A stretch of DNA of 64,000 nt from CAYZGU01 sp964478165 (GTDB lineage: Bacteria; Poribacteria; WGA-4E; JAJDTR01), in the NCBI GenBank assembly GCA_964478165.1, contig CAYZGU010000007.1, forward strand, positions 59,855-123,854. The letters run 5' to 3'. The notes under the pieces are model-generated. The model was not told the origin of the DNA and made no database searches. It saw only the letters and a list, made by a program, of their open reading frames with translations. The first letter of the stretch is position 1; each line of letters opens with the position of its first letter. Position numbers and translations under genes: made by a program. Shown in pieces: positions 19,064 through 28,601 of this stretch.

Positions 19064-20830
19064 TCAAAATGGCCATACATTTGGTGTAATTAGTATCGCA
19101 GTAATTCCGATTAGCAAATCCAACGGCATGCCAATACGCAGATAATCGCTAAAATGATAACCACCTGGCCCATAGACCATCAAATTGGTCTGGTAACCAA
19201 GCGGCGTGGCAAAGCTTGCCGAGGCTGCTACCATTGTCACGATGACGAATGGCATGAAATTTACCCCGAGAGCTTCGGCTGTTGCCACTGCAATTGGAAA
19301 AACAAGAACAGCTGCGGCCATATTGGTTAGTGTTTCAGTAAACAGTATGGTGACAAAATATATGGCAGCGAGCACGAACAATGGATTTTGTCCAGCTGCT
19401 GAAATCAGTGTTTGTGCAATTAGGCCAGCTGCGCCGCTTTTCTGAATGGCTTCTCCGATGCCTATAGATGCTGCGATAACCAATAACACTTGAAAATTGA
19501 TGCTACGCCTTGCGGTTGCTGCTGAACAGCAACGAGTCAGGAGCATAAGTCCAGCCGTCAGAAGCGCGGCCTGGAGCATCAGACTGGGCTGCATTACCAC
19601 CATAACAATCATCCCCATCAAGAGTGTTAACGCAATCAAAGTACGATCGTATCGTGGTGGATTAGAATTCTCCAGCTGACTCACTAAGAAGAAATCACGT
19701 GAGTTGCGTTGCTGTTCGCCAAATGATGGATGGGTTTCGAGCAGCAACGTATCACCCGCCTGTAATGCAATATCGCCTACTTTTCTTCGAATGCGTTCTC
19801 CGTTCCGCGCGACCGCAATTACTACTGCATTATATGTGGACCGGAACTGTCCCTCGCGGATAGTCTGTCTTACAAGCGGACAGCTGTCCGATACAACGGC
19901 TTCAACCAGACATCGCTCCGATCTTGGTGTGTCCAATTTGAAAATCTGATCGGTTGCGGGGGTTAGTCCTGGTATCTTCTGCAAATCAACCACAGAATCA
20001 ACAATGCCGACAAAAATGAGACGGTCGTGTGCTCGAAGTCGCTCTCGTGGTGAGACTGCGGCGATCAGTTGGTCGTCACGGTCAATTTCCATCAAGTAAA
20101 GTTCTTCTAGATGTCGCAGCCCAGCTTGTTCGATGGTCTGTCCAACCAGGGAACTACCGTGTTGCACAAGCATCTCTACCGTGTACTCTCGTGGATCATC
20201 CGTACGGCGGAACGCTGGGCGGCGTTCAGGAAGCAGCCAGCGGCTAGATATTAGCGTATAGCATATGCCAATCAGAGCACAGGGCAGTCCAACCTGCGTG
20301 ATGTCAAACATGCCCAAACTACGCTTGCCCGCGTCCACCAGTAGGCCATTGACTACCAGATTGGTGCTCGTGCCTATCAACGTACACATACCTCCTAGAA
20401 TCGCAGCGTAGCTAAGTGGTATTAGTAATTTCGAAACGGATAGGCGATTTCGTTTCGTCCATTCATCAATCGCCGGAAGCAGTGTGGCAACCACAGGGGT
20501 ATTGTTCAGGAACGCACTCGTGACAGCGACAGGGAGCATAACACGTAGAAGAGCCGCAGACAGCGACTTAGGCCGTCCCAATAGATAGCGGACGATGAGA
20601 TTAATGACGCCCGTCTCGTGCAAGGCAGCGGAGACAACGAAAAGAACGCCCACCGTAATCATGCCTGGATTGGCCAAACCTGCAAAGGCTTCTTCTGGTG
20701 TGAGGATCCCCACTGTTAACAACAGGATTAGCCCACCAAGCAGGATTAGATCAGGTCCAATTCGGGTAAAAACGAGTAAACTTATGACCAGACCCACCAC
20801 AGCTAATGTTGTGCAAACGTCCCAGCCCAT
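19064..20830 (-). CDS. SLC13/DASS-type anion transporter with two RCK_C domains
   Basis: 588 residues. The first hydrophobic half (about 5-195) includes LTVGILTPEEAFAGLANPGM and FLNNTPVVATLLPAI. A soluble middle with two TrkA-C/RCK_C modules follows (about 210-290 and 300-375; each ends in the GDTLLLET or HDRLIFVG type). The second membrane half contains TNMAAAVLVFPIA and ATPLGYQTNLMVYGPGGYHF, typical of sodium-coupled dicarboxylate or sulfate carriers. In related bacterial proteins this layout is annotated as sulfate or citrate permease. Given sulfatase genes nearby, sulfate or a sugar acid is possible. The ribosome-binding site is weak. Confidence 0.87.
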   Translation of the reverse strand: MGWDVCTTLAVVGLVISLLVFTRIGPDLILLGGLILLLTVGILTPEEAFAGLANPGMITVGVLFVVSAALHETGVINLIVRYLLGRPKSLSAALLRVMLPVAVTSAFLNNTPVVATLLPAIDEWTKRNRLSVSKLLIPLSYAAILGGMCTLIGTSTNLVVNGLLVDAGKRSLGMFDITQVGLPCALIGICYTLISSRWLLPERRPAFRRTDDPREYTVEMLVQHGSSLVGQTIEQAGLRHLEELYLMEIDRDDQLIAAVSPRERLRAHDRLIFVGIVDSVVDLQKIPGLTPATDQIFKLDTPRSERCLVEAVVSDSCPLVRQTIREGQFRSTYNAVVIAVARNGERIRRKVGDIALQAGDTLLLETHPSFGEQQRNSRDFFLVSQLENSNPPRYDRTLIALTLLMGMIVMVVMQPSLMLQAALLTAGLMLLTRCCSAATARRSINFQVLLVIAASIGIGEAIQKSGAAGLIAQTLISAAGQNPLFVLAAIYFVTILFTETLTNMAAAVLVFPIAVATAEALGVNFMPFVIVTMVAASASFATPLGYQTNLMVYGPGGYHFSDYLRIGMPLDLLIGITAILITPNVWPF

Positions 20831-21189
20831 TTTAAATTCTCAAGAGGAACATGTTACATGATGTGGAACATCAGATACGTGATTCTTGGGATGTTCTGAT
20901 TGGCTGCCATTCTATTAAAGACAAAGAATAGCATCTGAACCCAGTCTTGTCAAGAGGTTTTAGGCTACTAAACTCCTAATAAGGCTGTGCGATTAATGAT
21001 GTCGACTGTTGTTTTAGACGAACAGATACTCGCGCAATGGAGCACCCTATGTAGTGGTGTGTACACGGTTTGGCTAAGTCATCGTTGGGGAATAAAATTT
21101 CTCTTGATTGTACGTCGTTTTTCTGATAGAATGCCCTCCCGGGCTCGGCAAGAGCTCCAATTAGTTACGGAGGCAGAGAATAGAGCGTT
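20831..21189. other. Divergent promoter region between transporter and M32 peptidase
   Basis: About 360 bp, no gene. Besides the good promoter at 21104-21132, a weaker pair, TTGTCA (20947-20952), 16 bp, TAAACT (20969-20974), points the same way. Confidence 0.5.
21104..21132 (+). promoter_or_regulatory. Promoter of M32 carboxypeptidase gene
   Basis: TTGATT (21104-21109), 17 bp, TAGAAT (21127-21132). The start point near 21139 leaves about 50 nt of leader, which contains GGAGG, before the TTG start codon at 21190. Confidence 0.6.
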
Positions 21190-22704
21190 TTGAAGGAAAA
21201 CCTACAGAAACTAAAGGCATACCTTGCCCAGATTTCCGATCTTGAATCCGCTGCAGCCTTGCTAAGTTGGGATCAGTCTACCTATATGCCAGCAGGAGGT
21301 GCTGTTGCACGAGCGCGCCAAATTGCAACCCTAAGTCGCCTTGCTCATCAGAAATCCACAGATTTGTCACTTGGTCGACTTTTGGACAGGCTTCAATCTT
21401 ATGCGGATTCCCTCCCGTACGATTCGGATGATGCTAGTCTGATTCGTGTGACTCGTCGTATGTTCGAGAAAGCAATAAGGATTCCACCATCGTTCCTAGC
21501 GGACCTTCACGCGCATAGCTCCGAATCATATCAAGCGTGGAGTGTGGCTCGTCCGGCGAATGACTTCAACATGGTAAAGCCTTATCTTGAAAAAACTCTT
21601 GCCATGAGTCGTCAGCTGGCCAACTTCTTTCCTGGTTACGAGCACATTGCAGATCCGCTGATTGACTTCGGTGACCCTGGCATGAAGGCTTCAGGCATAC
21701 AAAGTGTTTTTTTTGAATTACGTGAACAACTTGTTCCCCTTGTCGAAGCGATTTCCGCTCAGCTTCAACCGGATGATACGTTTCTACACCAAGTCTTTCC
21801 CGAAAAATCTCAATTCGAATTTGGTCTAGAGATTATCAAAGGCTTCGGGTACGATCTTGAACGTGGGCGGCAAGATCGGACGCATCATCCATTTATGACG
21901 AAATTCTCGCTCGGTGATGTCCGTATTACAACACGATCTAGCGAGAACAATGTCAGCGATGCGCTATTCAGCACAATGCATGAGGCCGGACACGCGATGT
22001 ACGAGCAAGGAATCCGCAGGGACTTTGAAGGAACACCACTTGCCAATGGAGCGTCGTCCGGCATCCACGAAAGTCAGTCTCGCCTATGGGAGAATATGGT
22101 GGGACGCAGTTGGGGTTTTTGGAGCTGTTTTTATCCTGAACTTCAGTCGATGTTCACGGAGCAACTAGGCTCGATTTCGCTCGAGGAGTTCTATCACGCA
22201 ATCAACAAAGTCCAAAAATCCCTCATTCGGACCGAATCGGATGAAGTGACCTACAACCTGCATGTAATGCTGCGATTCGATCTTGAATTAGATTTGCTGA
22301 ACGGTGAGCTGGAGATATCAGACCTGCCTGAAGTGTGGAACGAGCGGTTTCAATCCGATTTTGGCGTTGCTCCACCGGACGACCGACAAGGTGTGCTGCA
22401 AGACGTCCATTGGTATAGTGGAACAATTGGAGGGGAGTTTCAAGGATATACACTGGGAAACATTCTTGCGGCACAGTTTTTCCAGAGGATGCTGGGCAAT
22501 TGTCCGGAAATCTCTGCTGAAATTGAAGTGGGGAAATTTGGTACACTTCACCAATGGCTCACGGAAAATATCTACCAACATGGTAGAAAATTTGCTGCTA
22601 CTGAACTTATTCAGCTCGTCACAGGTGGTTCGCTAAGCATTGAACCGTATCTCGAGTACCTGCGGGGAAAATACGGCGCACTGTATGGCATAGCTACTCA
22701 ATAA
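21190..22704 (+). CDS. M32 family metallocarboxypeptidase (Taq-type)
   Basis: 504 residues, the usual length. The start region (SDLESAAALLSWDQSTYMP) matches the family N-terminus. The zinc site is HEAGH (H264, E265, H268), with the downstream ligand Glu in GIHESQSRLWEN. The enzyme removes C-terminal residues from peptides in the cytoplasm. TTG 21190 is the only available start: an in-frame stop lies three codons upstream and no ATG precedes the conserved region. GGAGG lies about 15 nt upstream, rather far. It is followed by a small lipoprotein gene about 93 bp downstream. Confidence 0.93.
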   Translation: MKENLQKLKAYLAQISDLESAAALLSWDQSTYMPAGGAVARARQIATLSRLAHQKSTDLSLGRLLDRLQSYADSLPYDSDDASLIRVTRRMFEKAIRIPPSFLADLHAHSSESYQAWSVARPANDFNMVKPYLEKTLAMSRQLANFFPGYEHIADPLIDFGDPGMKASGIQSVFFELREQLVPLVEAISAQLQPDDTFLHQVFPEKSQFEFGLEIIKGFGYDLERGRQDRTHHPFMTKFSLGDVRITTRSSENNVSDALFSTMHEAGHAMYEQGIRRDFEGTPLANGASSGIHESQSRLWENMVGRSWGFWSCFYPELQSMFTEQLGSISLEEFYHAINKVQKSLIRTESDEVTYNLHVMLRFDLELDLLNGELEISDLPEVWNERFQSDFGVAPPDDRQGVLQDVHWYSGTIGGEFQGYTLGNILAAQFFQRMLGNCPEISAEIEVGKFGTLHQWLTENIYQHGRKFAATELIQLVTGGSLSIEPYLEYLRGKYGALYGIATQ

Positions 22705-22797
22705 TCCAACTGAATCAGGTCGTTACTCGACGACTGAGTGAGTGACATAAACTTGCATTAATCAATCTGAATTCTTCTCCCGAGAAAGGATTTGAAG

Positions 22798-23328
22798 ATG
22801 AAACGGCTGGTAGATTTGTTCCTTCTATTCAGTTGCGCAACTGGGTTTATCGCTTGTGGGGGCGTGAAACTTACAGATGTTGTGTCGAGTACGGCTGTTC
22901 TCAAGCTTTCAACTGAGCAACAAGAATTTATTGAGCCTAAAATAGGGTTCATCGGCGATATCGTTGAGGATTATGACTTCGAAAAAGAAGAGTTCAAGGT
23001 GTTCTATGAACGATATCGCACGAAGTCCAGTCTTCCGAGATTAAGGCGGTACGAAGGTGGGGGAAGGATAGCAAGGCGCCAAAGCTTTCGTGAACAGAAC
23101 GAATTGAGAACAACGATAAAAAGTTTCGTCAAGCAGCGTCAGAAGTATGTCAAGGAGATTGGGGATCTTCTTAATCAAATAAGAGAAAAGCTCACCCCTT
23201 ATCAGCTCGGATTGTTTAGAGAGATTGCGTTGCCGAAACTGAGGCTTCCTGAAATGCTTAGAAGTCGGTCGTATACCAATTTCATGTTCGTTCCTGGAGT
23301 GCAAAGACCAGCCCGCAACGACTTCTAG
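22798..23328 (+). CDS. Small lipoprotein with LTxxQ-like motif
   Basis: 176 residues from ATG 22798, which follows AAGGA. A signal peptide ends in FIACGG, so Cys is the likely lipidation site. The mature part is charged and helical, rich in Lys, Arg and Glu, and carries KLTPYQLGLFREI, reminiscent of the LTxxQ motif of Spy/CpxP-type periplasmic chaperones; the match is to a short motif only. Function is unknown. It converges on the nucleoside hydrolase gene with a gap of only 4 bp. Confidence 0.65.
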   Translation: MKRLVDLFLLFSCATGFIACGGVKLTDVVSSTAVLKLSTEQQEFIEPKIGFIGDIVEDYDFEKEEFKVFYERYRTKSSLPRLRRYEGGGRIARRQSFREQNELRTTIKSFVKQRQKYVKEIGDLLNQIREKLTPYQLGLFREIALPKLRLPEMLRSRSYTNFMFVPGVQRPARNDF

Positions 23329-23332
23329 CCAA

Positions 23333-24301
23333 CTATCCCTCTAGAACACGGTCAAAGAAGATCTTCAAAAAAGACTTCGAATCTACTCCAATACAGATTT
23401 GAGCATTTGGGATGTGTGGAGATCGTTTTCCTCTTAGATCGGCTACGGTTGTGCCTCGAGTTAAATCGCCCGATGTTTCCACCTGTACAAATGCATCTAC
23501 AACTTCAAACAAGGTTGGGTGGGTTAAGAATGCGATGGCCAGCGGATCGTGAAGGAACATGCCTTTAAACAGATCTCGTTCTTGATGATATTCCATGCAA
23601 GCGTGTGTTGCATCTCTGAGAAACTGGGCTGTTGGGGTAGCACACTTCTTTGCCTCTTCAAGCAAACGTTGACTGCTTAGGATTGCTTGGTGTGTCACAT
23701 CAAGTGGCGTCATAATAATCGGAACACCAAAATTGAAAACCAACTGTGCAGCGTGTGGGTCAACAAACATGTTGAATTCTGCTTGCGATGTCACATTCCC
23801 GTAGTTTTCAAATACGCCACCCATCAGTACAATCTTATGGACTTTACGCATCTGGGAAGGGTTTTTTAGCATTGCCTTGGCGATATTCGTAAGGGGTCCG
23901 ATGGGAACTAATATCAGCTCATTGGGATATTGGCTGACTTTATCGATGATCACATCTACGGCGGCTTGTCGTAATGGTGGGTGTTTTGGAATCTGATAAA
24001 CCCTCTCACCATCGCGGTTTAGCTGTCGTGTTATACCTCCTAGTCCATCAGTCCCATGGACTAGCTCTGCTGTAACAAGAGGATTGATCAATGGGTGTGC
24101 TTCGCCTTTTGCAAGAAGCGGGAATTCTTCTAAGCCCATGGCTGCTAGTGTGATGTATAGGTTCCGAGTGCAGAGATCAACATGGACGTTTCCGCTAACA
24201 GTAGTGATTGCTTCCACTTTAAGTTCTTGAGACTTTAGTGCTAACATGACTGCTAGTGCGTCATCGACGCCAATGTCGGTATCTATAAGAATACGTTGCA
24301 T
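23333..24301 (-). CDS. Inosine-uridine preferring nucleoside hydrolase family
   Basis: 322 residues. The calcium-binding N-terminal motif DTDIGVDDALAVMLAL is complete, and VLMGGVFENYGNVTSQAEFN and HDPLAIAFL further support the IunH/RihA family. Members hydrolyse the N-glycosidic bond of ribonucleosides in salvage. The base preference cannot be read. Start 24301 coincides with the conserved first residues, but no strong ribosome-binding site is present. Confidence 0.92.
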   Translation of the reverse strand: MQRILIDTDIGVDDALAVMLALKSQELKVEAITTVSGNVHVDLCTRNLYITLAAMGLEEFPLLAKGEAHPLINPLVTAELVHGTDGLGGITRQLNRDGERVYQIPKHPPLRQAAVDVIIDKVSQYPNELILVPIGPLTNIAKAMLKNPSQMRKVHKIVLMGGVFENYGNVTSQAEFNMFVDPHAAQLVFNFGVPIIMTPLDVTHQAILSSQRLLEEAKKCATPTAQFLRDATHACMEYHQERDLFKGMFLHDPLAIAFLTHPTLFEVVDAFVQVETSGDLTRGTTVADLRGKRSPHIPNAQICIGVDSKSFLKIFFDRVLEG

Positions 24302-25103
24302 GGTTTTGTGATGGGTGCTGTCGCCCGCCTTCTTCTAAGGTTGTGAAGAAGAATTGTTTCACGTAGCCGTGGACCTGCGATTGGAAGAAAAATTCACCGC
24401 TTGACAAAGAAAACAAATTGCGAAGGAGTTGACGAGCTAAACACTCAATAGCTCACTATTGAACAAACTCTGTTTGGTCTACAATATGATAATAGTTGAG
24501 ACATCGGAGACAATCTGGGGGATAGCACGCAGGCATCTACATGATCGATTTTCTGCAGCCCCCATTGGTGGAAAATTCCGTTTGCTGGAATATTGTGTGT
24601 TATCCGGGATGGTCAAAGGCGCTGTAAGGTCTCAGGACATAACGAGTTCAAGCTTGTTATGGAGCCTATCGATGTTCCAAGTTTGTCTCTCAGTCGAGAA
24701 GTATTCTAGTTGCACCGCTAGGAATCAGTGAGAAATCCCCAATCTCCAGCTCTATTAGTTGGACGTGTGTGTGGTGGAACTTATTGCCCCCTATGCGGTA
24801 GTCAGAGCCATAATTCCCCATGGGTCCAAGAACTTTGTTGGAAAACTGTTCGCTGGGGAGGAGCGTATCTCGCATCCAATGTTTAATCAGTTGTGACTCG
24901 ACGCTACATGATGGACCGCTAAATTCAGGTACAACAGGATCAGAGTCTTAATCGGGCATGAGATTGATGCATAACGGAACAAATAGGCCTTTGTTGACAC
25001 AATTTGTGATTAGCTCTACGGGCGGATTGGATTTCGGGTTGCCTGTTGCCTCAGGAGCCCGTAGCTATTGGATAATGGTTGCCTATTGATAGCTTATATC
25101 ATT

Positions 25104-25127
25104 CTCTCGAAAAATTTTCGTCGAGAG
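25104..25127. repeat. Short inverted repeat
   Basis: CTCTCGA (25104-25110) and TCGAGAG (25121-25127) form a 7-bp stem around AAAATTTTCG. There is no T-tract after it on either strand. It sits about 85 bp before the promoter of the SDR gene and could be an operator or a weak structure. Confidence 0.4.
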
Positions 25128-25210
25128 GTGACATGATCAATTTGCCCCGGTACCCTTCATTGCACTTTTACTTCTTTCGTTCAATTAATTTCATTGTTGA
25201 TATGCCAGGT

Positions 25211-25239
25211 TTTCACTCCAACGGGACGTATGTTAGAAT
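25211..25239 (+). promoter_or_regulatory. Extended -10 promoter for SDR gene
   Basis: TGTTAGAAT (25231-25239) is an extended -10 with one mismatch; the -35 TTTCAC (25211-25216) is weak. The start point near 25246 leaves about 25 nt with the AGGAGG site before ATG 25271. Confidence 0.5.
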
Positions 25240-25270
25240 ACAGGATGGCTCTTGAGAGGAGGATGTGCTT

Positions 25271-26173
25271 ATGAAAATTGCAGTCACGGGCGGTAGTGGT
25301 GCCATCGGTACCTACGTCTCTAGTGAGTTTGCCGATGACAGTCACGACGTTACATCGCTTGATGTCAATCCACCGAAAGCCGATGTGGCATTTCAATGCG
25401 TTGATCTTACGAATCTTGCAGAAACCTGCGAATGTTTCGATGGTTTCGATCAGATCGTCCACTTGGCAGCAATCCCCGATCCCTACGGCCATGAGTTGCC
25501 AGAGGAACTAATCCGTGTCAACACAGCTATCTCTTTTAACGTTTTCGAAGCTGCTCGTCTTAAGAATGTAAAACGCGTGATATACGGTTGCAGTGATTCA
25601 AGTACCGGTTTCGGCATTCACAATGTTAAGCTTGTGCCCAAGTACGTACCTATTGACGAACACCATCCGCTCTGGCCCCACGAGACCTATAGTTTGTCTA
25701 AGTATTTCGGCGAATGCATCGGCGCTAATTATGCCAAGGCGTATGGTCTTGAGGTGATTTCGCTGCGGTACATGTGGGTTTGGATGAAACGTACCGAGAC
25801 GTCCATTAGAAAAATTGTGGCTCGCGCTCGCGCAGGCACGGAGATCGACGAGATGGGCGGTAAACTTTGGTTCGGCAGTCATATCGGCATTCGTGATGTT
25901 GCACGTGCCTGTGTTGCTGCGGCTATCTTTGACTTTGAACCGACCACGCAGGTTTGCTTCGAGGCCTTTTTTCTCGCCGCAAAACACACTTTCTACTCCA
26001 TTCCAACGCTGAAAATCCTCGAGGACATCTATGAACAGTGTCCTCCAGTTAAGGACAAGGCCTACTTTGAAAACACTCCCTACGCCTCTATCTTCGACAT
26101 CCGAAAAGCTAAGACTTTACTGAACTGGGAGCCTCAACTCGACTGGCATCAGTTTGAAGCGTGGGAGCTCTGA
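25271..26173 (+). CDS. NAD-dependent epimerase/dehydratase (uronate dehydrogenase-like SDR)
   Basis: 300 residues. The nucleotide motif GGSGAIGTYVSSEF, the NAG-equivalent HLAAIPDPYG and the catalytic YSLSK are visible. Segments such as AIPDPYG, DEHHPLWPHETYSLSKY and EVISLRYMWVW resemble UDP-glucose 4-epimerase / uronate dehydrogenase-like members that work on free sugars or sugar acids. The AGGAGG spaced 8 nt upstream selects ATG 25271 over the GTG at 25265. It faces the sulfatase/PIG-L cluster, ending 56 bp from it, and may share its sugar substrate; that is inference. Confidence 0.85.
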   Translation: MKIAVTGGSGAIGTYVSSEFADDSHDVTSLDVNPPKADVAFQCVDLTNLAETCECFDGFDQIVHLAAIPDPYGHELPEELIRVNTAISFNVFEAARLKNVKRVIYGCSDSSTGFGIHNVKLVPKYVPIDEHHPLWPHETYSLSKYFGECIGANYAKAYGLEVISLRYMWVWMKRTETSIRKIVARARAGTEIDEMGGKLWFGSHIGIRDVARACVAAAIFDFEPTTQVCFEAFFLAAKHTFYSIPTLKILEDIYEQCPPVKDKAYFENTPYASIFDIRKAKTLLNWEPQLDWHQFEAWEL

Positions 26174-26229
26174 CAAATCTCGGCGGACGCGCGATTGAAG
26201 AGGTTGGTCAGCGAATTCATATCGATCTA

Positions 26230-27093
26230 TTAGTCCGCTGGAAAGCGGTAAGAGTAGCGCTTCATCGTTTCATGGTCCGATAAGCCAGACATTTCCAGCG
26301 CGTGGTCTGTAACGGGCAAATAGTAATGGGTTTCGGCTTTTAAAGAAATGAATCCTTCTGCGTAGGCGCAACCGCTGGCATTACCGAAAGCGCCGTCATT
26401 GGTTTCAATCCGCTTTCGAGCGTAGTCGCCCCCGTATCCCTGGCTGACTAAGCAATCGAGCGCCGCTAGCTTCTTGTCTACGACATCTGTGATGTCGACA
26501 AAGACGTTGTTGTAATAGCCGCCCTCGGATCGCCATACGTTCGCAGGTACGCCTGCCGCACCTGTACCGAAGAAGTAGACCGCCGCCACTCGGTGTGGTG
26601 GGTGTCGATCTCCCGGATCCACGCTCGCGGCCAAGGAAATGGCGTGCATGACTATTTGTCCGGTAATGGCGTGTGCATTTGTTAGTGCATCATTCTCTTT
26701 CGGGAAATGGGTCAAGACTACGTCGGGTTTCAGCTCGCGTAATAGTTCTGCGAGACGCCTAACGGTCTCTTTCCGTACCAGGAGGACTGCGTCATCCTCT
26801 CCGAAGAAATGGATGTCCTCGACACCTAAGATTTTGCAAGCGGTGCGAACCTCATTTGACTTGACAGCTGACCGCTCTTCCATCAGTTTCAACAACTCGG
26901 GTTCATCCGGAACCTTTTTACGATGAAACATATTGTCGCAAATTACGACGTCGTGTACACGGGCTCCGTGTGTCAACACAACGCAAGAAACATAATCACC
27001 TCGCTGGGTGTGGTGGACCATGGTTCCCCCGGATTGGTCAAAAACATCCGCAGGGTGTGCTCCGATTGAAAGAATGCGCAGTGATTTGCTCAT
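26230..27093 (-). CDS. PIG-L/LmbE-type deacetylase with HPAD motif
   Basis: 287 residues. The fold is recognisable from RILSIGAHPADVFDQSGGTM, RSAVKSNEVRTACKILGVED, VVLTHFPKENDALTNAH and FVDITDVVDKKLAAL. In the family the first motif is normally HPDD: His and the second Asp bind zinc and the first Asp is the general base. Here the first Asp is Ala15, while His13, Asp16 and the His of TNAH (141) remain. Metal binding is therefore plausible but ordinary N-acetylglucosamine deacetylation may not be. The ribosome-binding site GGAG is well placed. It is the last gene of the seven-gene minus-strand cluster, 68 bp after the sulfatase. Confidence 0.85.
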   Translation of the reverse strand: MSKSLRILSIGAHPADVFDQSGGTMVHHTQRGDYVSCVVLTHGARVHDVVICDNMFHRKKVPDEPELLKLMEERSAVKSNEVRTACKILGVEDIHFFGEDDAVLLVRKETVRRLAELLRELKPDVVLTHFPKENDALTNAHAITGQIVMHAISLAASVDPGDRHPPHRVAAVYFFGTGAAGVPANVWRSEGGYYNNVFVDITDVVDKKLAALDCLVSQGYGGDYARKRIETNDGAFGNASGCAYAEGFISLKAETHYYLPVTDHALEMSGLSDHETMKRYSYRFPAD

Positions 27094-27161
27094 AGTCTTT
27101 CTCCGTTCTCATGTTGAACTTATGTTAGCGACTCATGTGGCGTTGTTGTACGCAGTGTACC

Positions 27162-28601
27162 TTACCCTCCGGCGATGCGAGGCTGTCCTTCATCAGTTGC
27201 TAACATCACGGCATCGAATAGACATCGTAGCAACTCCTGTTTTGTTGCTGTCGTTGCGTCGTTGTCCCACAAGTTTTCAAACTCGTGTGGATCTACCTCT
27301 AGGTTGAAGAGCTCTCCTTGTTGCGTATCGTGGTAAACTGTCAACTTGTGCCGGCCATCAAAGATCATATTGGCATGACTGGCATTGGGCAGATCCAGTG
27401 CATCGTGATATTCGCAACGGACGAAATCACGGTGCGTGGCTGACGCTGATTCCCCGGTCAAGATTGGTATTAACGACTGTCCCTGCAGATTTTCGGGAAC
27501 ACTGAGGTCAGCAAGCTCAAGCAACGTAGGGACAATATCAATCAATTCTACCAGTGCGTTGCTAATGAATCCTTGCTGAAACTGCTCTGGCCAAGAAATA
27601 ATGAGTGGCACATGTGCCGCTCCTTCGTAGAAGCGACAGCCCTTGCGCGTCAAACCGTGATCTCCCAGCATTTCGCCATGGTCGCTCATGAAAATGATTA
27701 CTGTGTTTGCTCGCTGACCACTTCTATCTAGGACTTCTAGAATACGCGCCAATTGTGCGTCAATTAGCTCGACTGATGCATAGTAGGCCGCTTGAACCTC
27801 GCGGGCTCGGAACTCTTCTGGTCGTGTCGCCCTGGACTGGAAGTCGATGTTGTTCAATCGCTCCTGATGTGTTAAGTCAGTCTCTCGGAAGAGTGGTCCT
27901 GGTAGGGCGGCAGGATTGTATCTGTCTAGGTATTCCTGCGGTGCGCTATAGAATGGACCAAATGGATGGGGATCAAATGGATTTAAGCTCATCAACCATG
28001 GCGCATCACGTGCTTCACGGATGAAATCTATTGCTTCGTTCGCACACCATGTGGTTTGATGATAACGCGTCTCGATGGCGACGCCCGCTGTCGCGTGCAC
28101 CTTCTTACGCCAGGGTTGGCTTTTTGGATAGGAATTGAACCAGTCTATGCCATGATTTTCCAGCCATTGATGATAAGCGTGGTACTGTATTGGCCAATAG
28201 GATTCGGGTCGGGGGTGATGCGACCAGCGAAAAACGCGGTAGCCATCGTTAGGTCTCGGTTCTACTCTTCCCGTGACTGCGGATAAGTGTAGCTTGCCTA
28301 CCAGGCCGCAGTCGTATCCTGCATCGGCCAGCATGCGAGTAACTAGTTGTGCGTTCTCTGGGAAGTAGGCGTTACCGTTTCGAGTAACGTGAATCTGGCT
28401 CGGATAGCGACCAGTTAGGAAAGACGCCCGGCTAGGCGTGCAGACTGGACTTTGGCAATAGGCAGAAGTAAAGGCGACACCCTCCGCGACAAGTCTATCC
28501 AGAGTCGGGGTATGGATGTGCGAATTTCCCAGAGCGTGGATTGTATCGTAGCGTTGCTGATCGGTACATATCCACAGGATGTTGGGCGGACTGGACGCCA
28601 T
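27162..28601 (-). CDS. Type I sulfatase (formylglycine-dependent)
   Basis: 479 residues. PNILWICTDQQRYD gives the metal-binding Asp/Gln pair, and SPVCTPSRASFLTGRYP contains the C-x-P-S-R sulfatase signature (Cys54, to be converted to formylglycine). IFMSDHGEMLGDHGL supplies the second metal half-site. No signal peptide is seen from the chosen start, so it is probably cytoplasmic. Start 28601 (MASSPPN) is preceded by GAGGAG; an extension to 28655 would run through the palindrome at 28636-28656 and lacks such a site. The maturing enzyme is not in the window. The substrate is likely a sulfated sugar or aryl ester. Confidence 0.93.
   Translation of the reverse strand: MASSPPNILWICTDQQRYDTIHALGNSHIHTPTLDRLVAEGVAFTSAYCQSPVCTPSRASFLTGRYPSQIHVTRNGNAYFPENAQLVTRMLADAGYDCGLVGKLHLSAVTGRVEPRPNDGYRVFRWSHHPRPESYWPIQYHAYHQWLENHGIDWFNSYPKSQPWRKKVHATAGVAIETRYHQTTWCANEAIDFIREARDAPWLMSLNPFDPHPFGPFYSAPQEYLDRYNPAALPGPLFRETDLTHQERLNNIDFQSRATRPEEFRAREVQAAYYASVELIDAQLARILEVLDRSGQRANTVIIFMSDHGEMLGDHGLTRKGCRFYEGAAHVPLIISWPEQFQQGFISNALVELIDIVPTLLELADLSVPENLQGQSLIPILTGESASATHRDFVRCEYHDALDLPNASHANMIFDGRHKLTVYHDTQQGELFNLEVDPHEFENLWDNDATTATKQELLRCLFDAVMLATDEGQPRIAGG

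Larger units (their letters stand above)
24302..25270. other. Spacer upstream of SDR gene
   Basis: About 970 bp. It holds a hairpin at 25104-25127 and a promoter at 25211-25239. Small open frames (for example 24459-24731) have no ribosome-binding site and no recognisable product. Confidence 0.5.
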
